Assembly: GCF_000006405.1 (NCBI RefSeq)
Contig: NW_003200804.1
Location: 251,549 to 315,548, forward strand
DNA length: 64,000 bases
Direction: 5' to 3'
Origin: Perkinsus marinus ATCC 50983
Lineage: Eukaryota > Perkinsozoa > Perkinsida > Perkinsidae
In this document: in pieces, positions 11,466 through 23,000 of the stretch
Layout of the letters: every line of letters begins with the position of its first letter
Position numbering within the stretch: the first letter of the stretch is position 1
Notes under the pieces: generated by a model
The model's database searches: none
Seen by the model: only the letters and a program-made list of their open reading frames with translations
What the model was told of the DNA's origin: nothing
Translations under genes and position numbers: made by a program

Positions 11466-12066
11466 TGTTGCGAAGTGTAGAATAGCTTGAGATTGGGGCC
11501 AGCTTCGACAGTTGCGCGCGCCATACTAATCGATATTGAGCCTCCAAACTGTGTCCGTTCGTGAACCAGTATGCTTGCATGCCTTTACCCGTAGAGATAA
11601 CCGGGAACTAGCTGATCTGGAAATATTCCATCATCATCATCATCATATTTCCTCCTGGGAAAATGGAATTCGTGTGGAGGGTTTGTATTGCTGTTGCTTG
11701 AGCGACAGCAATTTCTATCCTGCATACTCAGTCTGCAGCCAATGCTACTCTGACCTACTTTATAGTGCCAAAGAATTGTGACACTTGCTGACCATCCTCT
11801 CGACATCACGTTCAAGCACGGGATGGAGGTCTTGGAGGCGTTCTTCCTTCTCTGTTGTACTCAGTACCACAGTTGCAGTTCCTGTATGAATTCACTGTTC
11901 TAGTTGTTTCATATAGCGTGTCTTGATACACCAACAACTGCTTCTAGGTTTCACCTCCAACAGCTCGGTATGACGTCCTCGGGTAAGCATCTTGTCCTCG
12001 TCTACCGCTGCGCCACGAAATTAGGATTAGTAGGAGTATTGGTACTGACTTTCAGAGGACCGTATA
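11466..12066. other. Divergent promoter region with (CAT)n run
   Basis: This 600-bp space lies between the divergent starts of BiP and the AT-hook gene and should hold both promoters. A short CAT-repeat microsatellite sits at about 11630-11646. No stress element was identified with confidence. Confidence 0.45.
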
Positions 12067-13430
12067 ATGATGTACTACATTAATTTGATCGCCGAGTCCG
12101 AGAAGCGGGAAAAGGAACTGCAGCGCTCCGAGGAGGACCGTCGAAGGCTACGTGTTGGCAACCCTCCAGGAATCGATGACCGGTAGGTTACTCGAGCTAA
12201 GGCACGCTTAGCGGGTTTTGTAGGTTGGCTGGTCTGCAGAAGGCTCGACATGAGCACACTAAGAAGAAGAAAAAGAAGAGGACTTCGTCCCCCTCGGAGG
12301 TTAAATCCAAGAAGGCTAAGCGGAAACGTCCTCGGGAGCAGCCCGAGGCGTCTCCAGCTCCCTCGAGTTCATCGGGCCTTGTCGGCTTGGCGGCCGATGT
12401 GGTTGATGATGAGGAGCTGCTTATAGAGCGAAGGTAGTGTGTGCCTGCTTGCTTTTTCACTGAGTGCAAGTCAGGTCCACTCGGAATAAATTCGCCATTG
12501 ATGACTCCCCCAGCTTAGAGGAAGAACTCCATCCTAAGATTGTCACAATATCATCTGGGAAGCTCCGTGATGACCGCCGACCATCGTAGTACGGGTTGTA
12601 TCTCCTCTCGGGAGGTCTCGAGTGTTTTGACTTGTATTGATTATGGTATTTTAGAAAGCAGAGGAAAGAGAAAAAGGTGAAGTCAAGTGCATCGCGTGGA
12701 CGCCCTCGAGAAGTAGTATACTCTAGCTGCTCTGTCCTTGTCTTCATATTGGTCATTTTTCAGCCTTCTGGTGATAGCAGCGCCGACGGCGACCCCGGTG
12801 GGAGGAGGCGTAGACGGCTCCGTATTCAATCAGCGTCGAATAGTGATGCTGAGGACGATGAGGGTACCCGAAAAAGAAGGCGCGATTCGGTACAGTTGCG
12901 GTCACAAACCTTATTGATATGCTTCCTTTTAGATGGAGGATGAGGATATACCAGACTGGGCCCTTGAAGGAGCAATTCGTCGTAGCTCACGGATACGAGA
13001 AGCTCGAGAAAGCTCTGTAATATCCGACAGCAGTGCAGCAGGCAATGAAACTCGGACTCGACGGAAGCGGGGACGACCTAAGAAGAGCAGCTCGGGAAGA
13101 ACTAAGATGTCGTCCTCAAAGAAGAGCCAGCCTCGTAAGAGTGCGACACGCGGCGTTGGTGGGCCGAAAAGTACTGCAAGGAAAAGTGCTGGTGGGACAC
13201 GACGGGTAGTTGAAGTTTATAGTGGTCGGCCGAGGAAGACTGGCGACTTCAAAATTGAAGTTCGTACGGTTGCTCCTCGGAACAGCGATATAGGTTTCTT
13301 AAGAATGGAGATAGATCCTAAAGCGGGGTGGTCTCGATCGGGCATCTGGCGTCGTAGGATCGGTCTTGAAAAAATCCCAATCTTTCCACCATTACCTTTG
13401 CAGCCTCGTTGTAGAGATAGTTTTATTTGA
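12067..13430 (+). CDS. AT-hook, lysine/arginine-rich nuclear protein
   Basis: The start ATG 12067 gives MMYYINLIAESEKREKEL. Spliced exons continue with HTKKKKKKRTSS, AKRKRPREQPE, DDEELLIERR joined to STRNKFAIDDSPSLEEE, SASRGRPREPSGD, then DEDIPDWALEGAIRRSSRIR, RRKRGRPKKSSSGR and YSGRPRKTGD. Three GRP cores flanked by basic residues are AT-hook motifs, which bind the minor groove of AT-rich DNA. Runs of basic residues are nuclear localisation signals. The introns are about 40 nt. The tail PLPLQPRCRDSFI ends at 13430, but splicing into the 13.6-14.3 kb exons is possible. A chromatin or transcription role is inferred; no orthologue is recognised. Confidence 0.6.
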
Positions 13431-13599
13431 CAGTACTCAGTTGTGAAGTGCTTGAGGATCTCCTTTCTTCCTCGTATATTTCTGTACATGGTCGTTGTTT
13501 AGTACCCGGTACATTAGCCTCCTATTTCGGTCGGTACTAACGTTGTGTATAATTGCCATAATTTTCCGTGTGTACCATAATTTTCTCCAAAGTATCATC

Positions 13600-14336
13600 A
13601 TCAAGAGTCTGGCCTTGTTGAGTTGAAGTGTGTGGAGCTCCTGTATGAACGCTCATTGGATCGACTCGCTGGGGAAGACTGTAGTTCAGAAGACACCGAC
13701 GATTTTATGAGGAACCTCCAGGCTTGGAAACGCTCCAGGAATCGAAAATACTCGAAGTCAGTGAGGGCTACTCAACTGTTGCGAAACACCGTGTTTGAGC
13801 GATGGGGCAGTTGAAGTCCCATGGGCACAAGGAAAGGCTAAGTTTTCCGATATACCTCCTGCTATGGGGATGATGGGAAACAGCGCAAGTAGTGATTACG
13901 GTGAGATGCATGGGACATGGTGGTGGGGTCCGATAGTTATCGAGGGAGGCTGTGAGCGTGGCGTTTGGTCCAGGGTTCAAAGGAAGTCCCGGATGGAACC
14001 AGTCGGTTGATTGGGTATCGCAGAAATCGCTACGACAGCGAGAAAAATAACAGCGCAGTACCTTTCCTGGGGCGTTTGAAGAGCATCGTGCAGATGGGGT
14101 ATGCAGAGCCTTCGGAACATAGCTTGCCACCTCGGAAGAGGGATCGTTGTCGCAGAGTCAATCTTGCAATCTTTTCACTTGAGCCTCAGCGGATAAGTAG
14201 CTATCATCACCATCATCATCGGCAGCAGAACTCCTCCACAACCCGTTGTTTCCTCCTCTGTGAGGGTATCGTATGTGGGGCTGGCAATATCAACTGCTTT
14301 CCAGTAGTGACCTTGGACGTCAATGTCGGAGTCTGA
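13600..14336 (+). CDS. Possible 3' exons of the AT-hook gene or a separate small gene
   Basis: Open stretches on the plus strand include CVELLYERSLDRLAGEDC with an acidic SSEDTDDFMRNLQAWKRSR, then DIPPAMGMMGNSASSDYGEM, AFGPGFKGSPGWNQSVDWV and a Lys/Arg segment. A his-rich run SSYHHHHHRQQNS is near 14200. No start codon or family is evident, and phases between segments were not resolved. Residue composition resembles the upstream AT-hook protein, so a shared transcription unit is likely. Confidence 0.35.
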
Positions 14337-14339
14337 GTG

Positions 14340-15137
14340 GCAATAGTCGCTCTACCAACAACTGAAGTTGTTCTCCAGGACGCGAGTCGGGAAATAAAAA
14401 GGGGAGATTCAAACTAAGGCAACAACTCAATATCATTCCTACTCAGCTGAGCTTATTGGACCACTCTACCTTCGTGACACACAAGCATGCATTTTAAACT
14501 GTTGATATCCTCACAGCCGCGGGAGCAGCATCTTCAGCCTTTAACTGCTTTTAAGTATCACAAAATGGGGATGTAGTATAGCTAATACTGTTATGACTCA
14601 GTAACGCGAAGTAGGTCGATGATGGCGGCTCTCAACCACAGTAAGTAGTAGAGCAACAGAACGATGGTAAAAAGGAGACGGGTCTTAAGGCAAATCACCG
14701 TGTCTCGTCTCGTATGGGGAGCGACTATCAATGAAGGTGAATCGCGGGTGCCCGAGGATGAACTACGGAACAGCCAGAACGCCGAACTAGCGGACAGTTA
14801 CATGCGGTTCGGCACAATACTATGTACCATTGTTCCGCCCGTCTATGTGCGGGCTCTGTTCATTTGTTTGACTGGTTAAGGCTGTTGATGAACGTCTCAC
14901 TTGTGACTCGTACAATCTACCATGCCAAAAGTGTGTAATTCTGTTTCCACAAAACAACGGGGATGCTGGTATTGGATAACGATCGACCTACCTAACGCAA
15001 AGCCGATTCCTCTCGAACATTCTCCAAGTAAAATGGTCCATGCAGCCGAAGGGGGATCATACAGCCTAGCTGTCCCTCCATAAATTTCCACCGTAAAGCA
15101 GCGCCTTCTCTTCACGCAGCCACTCAGCGAACCAGGT
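14340..15137. other. Unassigned stretch with small open frame
   Basis: A 71-residue plus-strand frame at 14664-14879 starts MVKRRRVLRQITVSRL and has no recognised features. A short GC-rich hairpin (GCCCG...CGGGC) lies near 14838-14856, followed by T-rich sequence. The rest may be the 3' UTR of the minus-strand 5-phosphatase. Confidence 0.3.
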
Positions 15138-16410
15138 CTAGTCCAGTGAGGCAAAATGAATATGAAAACTCGCATAGACAGGACGATGATCGGAAGACTT
15201 GACGTTCGGTATGGAGTCGTACACGTGGCAGACTATTTTATGACGCGAGTCAGCGTCACTGCGCCACAAAATTCGATCGGTCCACGACGGTATTCGTTGC
15301 TTGGAACTCGTATCGTACCTGGTGAAGAAATTGTAGCATCGGAAGTCCCCAAGATTCACTCACTCATTTGATCCCAGATCGAATTTGTACGTTGGCGGGA
15401 ATAATATCGGCGCTTCATCCCATTCACTCCACGGTGGCGCTCTGTTCCATCGGTGGTGTGTCTCCACCAAAGAATCTTCTGATGCTTGCGACTCGTCATC
15501 GGACCGCAGTAGTTGCCTGGTCAATTGGCATCGCTTGTGTAGTAGCTCATCAAAGCGTCCCATAGCGAGCAATCGATCGCAGTATGCCCGATTGCTACTT
15601 TTAACTCTAAAGTTGAGGTCACCGAAAAGGAAGGTCGGCCCCCGTAGGTCGTGGTGCTTGCCTTTGTCTCGCCTACGGTAGAGCCTCTTGAACCGTCGCA
15701 ACACCCCAACGTGGTGTCTTCGCTTAGTGAGCTGATGATGCACAGCTCGGTGATGATGATGCTGATCGTTGGATGTGTGCTGGCGTATGCAGAGATGTTT
15801 GAGAAGTCGGCTTGTTGTGAGTATTCGCTCATAGTCCTGGTTCCTCCTTCTTGAGTTGCGCGCATGTGCCGCAAGATGGCATTGAATAAACGTTAGGCTC
15901 ACTTCGGACGGATCAGAACTGCTAGACCCCCGACGGTGTTTCCGTTTCGACTCTACTCTTTTCGAATCGTGGTGGTCCTGTGCTCGAGCGGTGAAGATGA
16001 GTTTGACAACTACGCCACCTTTGTTACCGACGACGTTGCCGGCACCGGTCGGCACGGTATCAGTCTTAACCGCGATCAGATGATAGGGCATATCTATACG
16101 AGTAAAGACCACCAATAGAATGCCTTGTAGTTGGCGATACGCTGCCACAGTGAACTGGTCGGCACCAAGTCGCTGGTGGACGTCAGCGATCCAGTTCTGG
16201 CTGAGAACCTGCAATTCGATCTTCTGACACAAAGCAGTTAATGCTCACTCGAAGGCTCTTGGTGTTGATGAGGGTCTTCTCGAGCGACATGCCGAATTCG
16301 CTGAGACCGAAAGCGACAACATCGGAGGGCACCGGAGGGAGGAGTCGATCGAGGTCTTCGTCAGGAGGGACCGTACCACAGCTGTTGAAGGCGCAGATGT
16401 GAACCTAGGG
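15138..16410 (-). CDS. Inositol polyphosphate 5-phosphatase
   Basis: This enzyme removes the 5-phosphate of inositol phosphates and phosphoinositides. Reading down the minus strand: [20 protein letters not shown] and [11 protein letters not shown] open the catalytic domain. Next come [30 protein letters not shown], the metal-binding [39 protein letters not shown] and [11 protein letters not shown], the full order of 5-phosphatase signatures. The last two exons join across a 48-nt intron. The first visible junction uses a 25-nt GT-AG intron (16224-16248). Two long Arg/His-rich inserts (RRNQDYER region and [12 protein letters not shown]) expand the domain. The N-terminus was not fixed; the N gap begins just upstream. 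Confidence 0.88.
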
Positions 16411-16525
16411 GGGAATGAGTTTTTGGACATTCGAAACTATGGGTACTGTAATGGGTGAAGACTGTGATGGAGCTCGAGGGGTTTCGAAAATCTGAGAAAT
16501 ATTTTTCAAAAGAATTCGAGACAAA

Positions 16526-16625
16526 NNNNNNNNNNNNNNNNNNNNNNNNNNNNNNNNNNNNNNNNNNNNNNNNNNNNNNNNNNNNNNNNNNNNNNNNNNN
16601 NNNNNNNNNNNNNNNNNNNNNNNNN
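16526..16625. other. Assembly gap (100 N)
   Basis: This is a run of exactly 100 N, the conventional length for an unsized scaffold gap. It falls between the 5' end of the 5-phosphatase gene and the 5' part of the MMSDH gene, so the start of MMSDH is missing. Confidence 0.98.
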
Positions 16626-19600
16626 AAACTGTGCAGGGTGTGGCCAACGGTGTTGATACTATCGTTCCGCGAGCCGCTTGGAGTGGTGGCGGGGATATGT
16701 CCTTTTAACTTTCTGCTATGATACTATGTGGATGTTCCCTTTGGCGGTTACCGCTGGAAACACGTAGTACAGTTGCAATATGTGTTGGCTTTCCTCAGCT
16801 GAGTTCAGGAGTTTACATACAAATTTGGGTAGAAGTGTAAAGAAACTGCTAAAAAATTGCTAAAATTTTCTGAGGATTTTCATATTATCACCAACACACG
16901 TAGTTGACTGAGATTAGATGGCTATATGGTCTCTCGTAGTGTATGCAGTTGTTGCTCGCGCGGGTTTAGGTTCATTCTGAAGCCCAGTCCTCGTGTGCCA
17001 TTGACTTCAGTTCGCCTCATGGAGCTGCTCATGGATACAGGTGGTGACCTACAGCTCCTCGTGAAACGGTCTTACCACACCATTTTGATTAATCGCTAAT
17101 GCGTCTCACCTGGGTAGAGCTCATCTTCTGAGAAACGAGTATAGTCTGCTGATTCGGATATCGATCTGAAGTTGGCAGGTATTCCTGATGGAGTTGTGAA
17201 CATGGTCCATGGAGGGGCGGAATCGGTAGAGTGGATCTGCAAACATCCGAGTATCAAGGCGATCAGCTTTGTGGGGGGCAACACTGCAGGTATGCACTGT
17301 TCATCAGCAGTGACCTTGGACTTATTGTTTAGGTGAATTTATATTCCGAACTGGTGCTGCTCATGGTAAGAGGGTTCAGGCTAATATGGGGGCTAAGAAT
17401 CACTGTGTGATCATGCCCGATGCTGACAAGGAGGATGTGAGTGCTTTGTGATTGATTTCAATGGAGTAGTGAATTCGCATTGTTATGGTATGAGTCGGTC
17501 ATCGTGCTGTTCGCTTGCATCAGCCGGGTTCAGGAGTTCCCCACTAATTATAGGAGCTCATAAATGTTAATGGAATTTCCTCAGAATTTTGATATTCCCA
17601 TGTGCGCATATCTTCCTAAACTGCCGTGATATCGTGTAGGCGCTGAACATGGTAGCCAACGCAGCGTTCGGTGCAGCTGGGCAACGCTGTATGGCGCTGT
17701 CGGTACCGGTATTCGTGGGGAAGGCGAGAGAATGGTTACCTGATTTGGTGGAGAGAGCTAAGAAGTTCAAAGTTGGACATGTGAGAAAACTGGGGGTGTT
17801 GTTGTGGTTGTTGGGCTCAGTGTGAATTGTGGTTCGACTAAATAGTGGTTTAGTGTAGATATCATTGTGAATATAGTAAATTACTATTAGTAATACTACT
17901 AGTAACTACTATTACTATTAGTAATATTAGAATTTGTAATTTTGGAGGCTCTCTATTATTTGCCTTTTGCCGCGACAGTGATGATAAGAGGATTCATGTC
18001 AAGGTATATTCTCGACCATTCACACACCGACTTTCGCCGTTACTCTTTACACTGTAGTTTATGTAATTGGACATAGGTGGATAGCCGATGGCTCATCAAC
18101 TTAGTTTTTGTTGGTCTAGTGAGCGTCTCGTGGAACTTTGCAATCGTTTGTATATCTCTTTCTTACGTGCTTATTAGTTTGGTATAGGGTCTGGATGCTA
18201 GTGCTGATTTCGGTCCACTGGTATCGAAGGAGGCAACCTCAAAGGTGGAGGGCATCATAGCTGGGTGTACGGCTGAGGGGGCGAGGTTGTTGTTGGACGG
18301 ACGACATCCTCAGGTGAGAGTATTGGAAAATAGGATTTGATTTCTGACTGGGAATTTACACACGAAAAAACGTCAAAATTTCGTCGTTGTTATCATCTCA
18401 TGTAGCCGCCCATGTGGACATATTCCCACATAGGTTGGAAACCCCATCGTGAACAGCCCTGAATCATCCCAGGCTGTACGACTCGTGAAGTGTTCTCCTT
18501 GGTTTGCGTTTGATGCTTGATCGTCTCTATTTTTTCCTAGAAACCGCTAGTCACGGAACCGTTAGAGTGTTAGGCCGGTTTACGTCAAATGGGTGAAACT
18601 CCATTATATACAATTTATTATTGTGGTTTATCGATATTTTTCTAGAGCGATAGCGGTGATCGATGAATGCGAGAAAATTGCATGTATGATTTCCCCCTCT
18701 CACTGTAGGTGGAGGGGTATCCCAACGGTAACTTTGTGGGCCCTACAGTGATCGCTGGGTGTAAGCCTGGCATGACATCCTACGACCACGAAGTGTTTGG
18801 GCCAGTGGCTACCTGTGCTGAGGTTGATACACTACAGGAAGCCATTGATCTTATTAATGCTAATCAGTATGACATATGCGTGCTCGAAGGGCTCGTTCGA
18901 TGCTGTGGTAGGTTTGGCAATGGCGTTGCTATTTTCACTCAAAATGGGGCTGTGGCACGTAAATTCCAGACGGAAATCAACGTTGGACAGGTAAGAGAAG
19001 AGCGCCAATTTAAACCCGAGGAATCGATCGATAACACGTCCAGCTTGGTGCTCCTGTGTTGTTTGTTTGTTAGGTTGGTATTAATCTGCCGATTCCTGTT
19101 CCGTTGCCGATGTTTTCCTTCACTGGCTGGAATAGGTCTGCTTGGGCTAGTCTGAACTTCTATGGGAAGGCTGGGGTGAGTTGTATATGAAATATTAGGG
19201 GAGTTTTAATATTAGAAATAATATATAAGTATAGAAATTAATAGGGCAAGAATAATATGGAGTTTCACCCGTGATAGGAAACAGTTGACTTCGCAAAAAC
19301 TGTGTTGTCGGTCATGAGGACAGGTTATCAAGGAGTAGAGATTGTCCAAAACTGGCATAGACTTCTCGGCACTGAGGGTAAAAATGACCAAAAAATTTTT
19401 TGCGCGATTTGGATTTATGGGTAATCAAGCATGGGGAGCTCAACGGTGAAAGAATTAGGTCGAAAATCGTCAAAATGAAAGAAAAAAGTGCCCGCCCAGT
19501 TCGCGCGTTTCTAGATGGCGCGTACTGTACACGTTTTGAATTTACATGGAGTATTTGGCCACCTTACGTTGAACGGATGAAACTCCAAGATATACTCGAT

Positions 19601-19914
19601 ATTCGAATGAAATATAATGGAGTTCCACCGCCCGTTTTACGTGAAGTGGCGTAAAACTCGGTGAAAAACGCGATATTCGCGGCCTGTAGTAGTCGTGAAA
19701 CGCGTTTTTCACAAGTATTTTTCATGTCCAATGTTAAAGGGGAAATTATGTCGTGTATTTGCATCGAATGATGAGTATAAGGCGGTTGGGAGCGCACACG
19801 TGTGCTGCTGTCGAGGTTCAATTTTACACAAGGATTAAGACGATCACTTCGAGATGGAAGGAGCCGGCTGGGGATGTTACGAAGCTGAGTGGAGCCTTCC
19901 CAACTCTTAGTTGA
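16626..19914 (+). CDS. ALDH6A1: Methylmalonate-semialdehyde dehydrogenase (ALDH6 family), 5' end missing
   Basis: This is a CoA-acylating mitochondrial aldehyde dehydrogenase of valine and thymine catabolism. Exons in order: [90 protein letters not shown] (with the catalytic Cys), [65 protein letters not shown], and [17 protein letters not shown] to a stop at 19912-19914. A 45-nt stopless intron (18867-18911) splits NQ/FGNG. The first exon beside the N gap shows about three single-base losses within about 80 bp (around VDT/REP and NF-AMI-M), more like poor contig-edge sequence than decay, since all later exons are intact. Large introns carry RepA, RepB and RepC repeats. Confidence 0.9.
16778..16915 (-). 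repeat. RepA copy 2 (intronic, antisense)
   Basis: This is the reverse-complement of RepA in the first complete MMSDH intron. It has GCTTTCCTCAGCTGAG, TTTACATACAAATTTG and ATCACCAACACACGTAGTTG. Confidence 0.75.
17515..17635 (-). repeat. RepA copy 3 (degenerate, intronic)
   Basis: This is a weaker match in a later MMSDH intron. It has GGTTCAGGAGTTCCCCACTA, AATTTCCTCAGAATTTTG and CCCATGTGCGCATAT. Its edges are uncertain. Confidence 0.5.
18545..18606 (+). repeat. RepB fragment
   Basis: Only the right end is visible, TTTACGTCAAATGGGTGAAA with CTCC, inside an MMSDH intron. Confidence 0.5.
18867..18911 (+). other. 45-nt stopless, phase-preserving intron in MMSDH
   Basis: Donor GTATGA, acceptor GTGGTAG. 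Removing it restores AATCAGTTTGGCAATGGC, encoding the family-typical N-Q-F-G-N-G. Left in, it adds 15 residues without a stop. Confidence 0.8.
19258..19587 (+). repeat. Larger RepB-ended element with RepC interior
   Basis: The left end is GGAGTTTCACCCGTGATAGG and the right end is CGGATGAAACTCC, an inverted pair about 330 bp apart. The interior (19437-19530) is the RepC segment, also found near 54872-54968. It lies in the last MMSDH intron and has no transposase. Confidence 0.6.
19437..19530 (+). repeat. RepC copy 1
   Basis: Contains GAAAGAATTAGGTCGAAAAT, AAAAGTGCCCGCCCAGTTCG and GGCGCGTACTGTAC. It matches 54872-54968 in reverse complement over about 95 bp with few differences. Confidence 0.75.
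19617..19735 (-). repeat. RepB copy (reverse)
   Basis: Begins GGAGTTCCACCGCCCGTTTT and contains ACGTGAAGTGGCGTAAAACT and GCGATATTCGCGG. It lies directly after the larger element in the last MMSDH intron. Confidence 0.7.
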
Positions 19915-20074
19915 TATATGTATTTTTGGGTCGATTTTTTATTTGCTATTGTGGATTCTTCCGGGTGGGAGTACTTTTTTAAACTATCATGAGTTTTATG
20001 TTTCGAAGGTCTGTAGGGTTGGGCTTACTTAATAGTTTCTACGTGGTTTTACTGACCGAGATAGGTTGTTTGTT

Positions 20075-23000
20075 ATGCTCTCGCAAGTGGAGGAGTGGAA
20101 GCTGAACGATGACTGGTCTGAGGACGAAGATGACGATGGAGTTTCGGTGGAGTCGGACACTAGCAGTAGTGATGGGGAGGTGATTGACGAGGAAGGAAGG
20201 GAGGAGCAGCAACAGGAGGAGGAGGGGGAGCAGGACAGAGGGTAAGTGTCAACTAGTTGGGGCTAACATGCGGGGATATGCACATGGTCAAATACGGTTG
20301 TTGGTGATAATAAGAATTTTGAAGAAATTGTTGTTGGTTTTCGCAGACTCCTACCCAGCTTTGTACAGTTAGTGAGAAACTCCTGAGCTCAGCTGAGGAA
20401 ACCGAACGTATATTTTTCAACACTGAGTATCTGTGAGTTGATATTTCGAGGGTGAAGTGAATTGGTGAATGAAAACTTGAGCGGTTGAGCGTCGTGTAGT
20501 TTGGGTATCCCTAGACAAGTCCATCTACTTCCTAGCGTTGATATGTGTGATTCTCACATGAGTTTATATATCTATTTATATTATAACATATCCCCATATA
20601 TGGATATGATCATGTCATCTTTATCGTTATTATAAATATTACTTTGTTAATTTATCACTAAAACACGAGTGCCGACGTCCTCGAGAAGGGCTTCCTAGTA
20701 GTATATGATGGTCTTCATAACTCATTCGTTATAGTAGGGCCCTTTCTGAGTTGTAGAAATTGTAGACGAGCCAGTGTGATGGTGGTAGTTCAGGTACGTC
20801 ACTGGTGAGCCGGAGGAGAAGGCTGAGGAGGATGAGGAAGACGACTATGTAGACCCCGACTTGGCAGATTATGGTGCTGATGATGACGATGATGAGGATG
20901 ACGAAGACTTTGCATATTTCGATGAGGATGATGACGATGATGATGACAGTAACATGAGGAAGCTGAGGCAAATGGCTGGTGTTGATGGCAAGGTGAGGTC
21001 TGTAGTTTGCTGAGTTGGGTTTAGTGTAGCTGCCAGGTTCGCTTCCCTGAGGGGGAGTGCACGGCGTTGCCAGTTTTCCGAGTGGGGGAAAAAGTAATAG
21101 TCACTTCACCGTAGGTGGAGTGTTATGATATTTGTGCCTATAGGTGTGTAAACGGGTGAGGCGGAATAGAGTTGCTTGTATCGAGGGCGATACTGGGTCT
21201 GGCAAGACTACGATAATACCGTTGCTTCTGCTGGCTGAGGATGACCAGGACGTGGGCCCGAACAGAGGAGCAGAAGCTGGTAGGGTCTTGTTTGATTAGG
21301 AGGAAAGTGTCGTAGACTGAATTTACATCTAGTAGAATGATAATAGGTTTCTAATCGGCAGTTTGCGGGTGAGGTCCAGGAGCTTGCGAGTTTCATCTCT
21401 ATAGTAGCGCATTGGGGGTGGAGTCATTGGCGTCACTGTAGGGTCGGTCGAGATTGGTGATGAACGATGGCTACGAAAATCTATGATGTTTTTGGGTTTA
21501 CATAGGCCAACGTGTCTACGCTATAGGATTTCCGTATCGTACCTTACGGCCTTTTCTCTCACCGTAAACCGGTGATGGCGGCTTGCTCAACTATAGCTAG
21601 GATCGTTATCATCTATAAAGACGTCGTGTGCTGTAATATAGTATCGCAATAGTGTATTAACTTATTATGACGGGGGGAAGCAGGACTACTGATCCCATCG
21701 AAGGGATAACACTCTCTTTCCTCCACTGGAGAGGAGTGCTGAATCCATCACTGCTCGCTGCTCCGCCCCGATGAACGTATAAAGATATCATCAATTTGGT
21801 ATGGTCGTTATGTATGTAGTTAAATTGTGTCGATTTTTAGGGAGAAGGTTTGCTAAGATAGTGTGCACTCAGCCACGGAGGATCGCGGCAATCCAAGTGG
21901 CTCGCAGGTTGCAGGGAAGGGATGATGAGTATTACATCGGAGTGTTGGTGTGTGCTCAGAGTTGCCGGCTTCTGCAACCCGAATACCTTGGGACAAGTGA
22001 CTGGTTATCGTGTATCGGGCCATAGCAACGTGTCGGAAGATACGCAGATCGAGTAAGTCGACAGATGCAACACGCATGTGGTTACGGAAATGTAGGTACG
22101 TCACGACAGGTTACCTGTTGCAAGTGCTGATACACAGACCCGACGATGTTCATCTCTTCACCCACATTGTTCTTGATGAAGTAGGGGGATGAGTGCTGTT
22201 CTGTGGTATTTAGTATATTAATATTTATATGCCAATATTGAAATTTAATTTCGCGCACGCCCAACAACTGCGTGCATGTTGGCACAAACTAGTCGTGCCT
22301 CCGTTTCACGCTTTGTTGATTGGTTCTCAACCTGTACATTTTTGGCTACGTTGGAAGATTCTCCTTGTGCTATTCCCCATCACCCGTCTCACGTGAAGTG
22401 GCGTAATACTCTGTGGAAAACAGGATATTGGTGATATGCAGTAGTCGTGAAATATGTTTTCATATCAGTAGGGTGAAACTCCATTATTTTTAGAATTTAG
22501 TAATATCCACTTGATATTTATAAAATGTTATGCTTATATTGAAGTTTCACCCGTTTTACGCGAAATGGCGTAATACTCTACGTGAAAAAAGGAGGCGGTA
22601 TTGGGCGGGCAGGTGTTTTTCCTACGCGAAGTGAAATGTGTTTCTTATTAGTGTTCTTCATATCACTGAAGTGAGGTGGTCAGGTCCACGAACGAACTTT
22701 GGATTCGGACTTCCTGAGTTTGATATGCAAGCGACTGTTGTTGAGGCCGGAAAACGGTGACACCAAATTGGTTATTATGAGTGCCACTTTGAACTCGGAT
22801 CTGTTTTCACGGTATGGTATCGCTCGTGTCGCGATAGTAAGGAAAGTTATGTCAGGTACTTTGCTGATTTGAATAACAACTCGCCGCCCAAAGCGATCAC
22901 AATTCAAGGCCAGAGGTTTCCTGTTGACGACATGTATCTAGATGATATGCTACAGGACGGAGAATTGGGGGACGAGGCGAAGAAGGCTAAGGAAGAGTTT

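Larger units (their letters stand above)
22181..22683 (+). other. Intron splitting the DEVH motif, carrying two RepB copies
   Basis: Donor GTAGGGG follows CTTGATGAA (L-D-E). Acceptor GGTCAG precedes GTCCACGAACGAACT (V-H-E-R-T). Splicing restores a perfect motif II. The intron holds RepB copies at 22376-22486 and 22541-22675. Confidence 0.8.

Noticed and set aside
14200-14225. His-rich run (HHHHHRQQ) as a metal-binding motif
   Set aside because: It is a CAT/CAC microsatellite like those near 11630 and 32540, in an uncertain exon.
16626-19914. MMSDH as a pseudogene
   Set aside because: Frame problems are confined to the first roughly 80 bases beside an N gap; the catalytic Cys and all later exons are intact.
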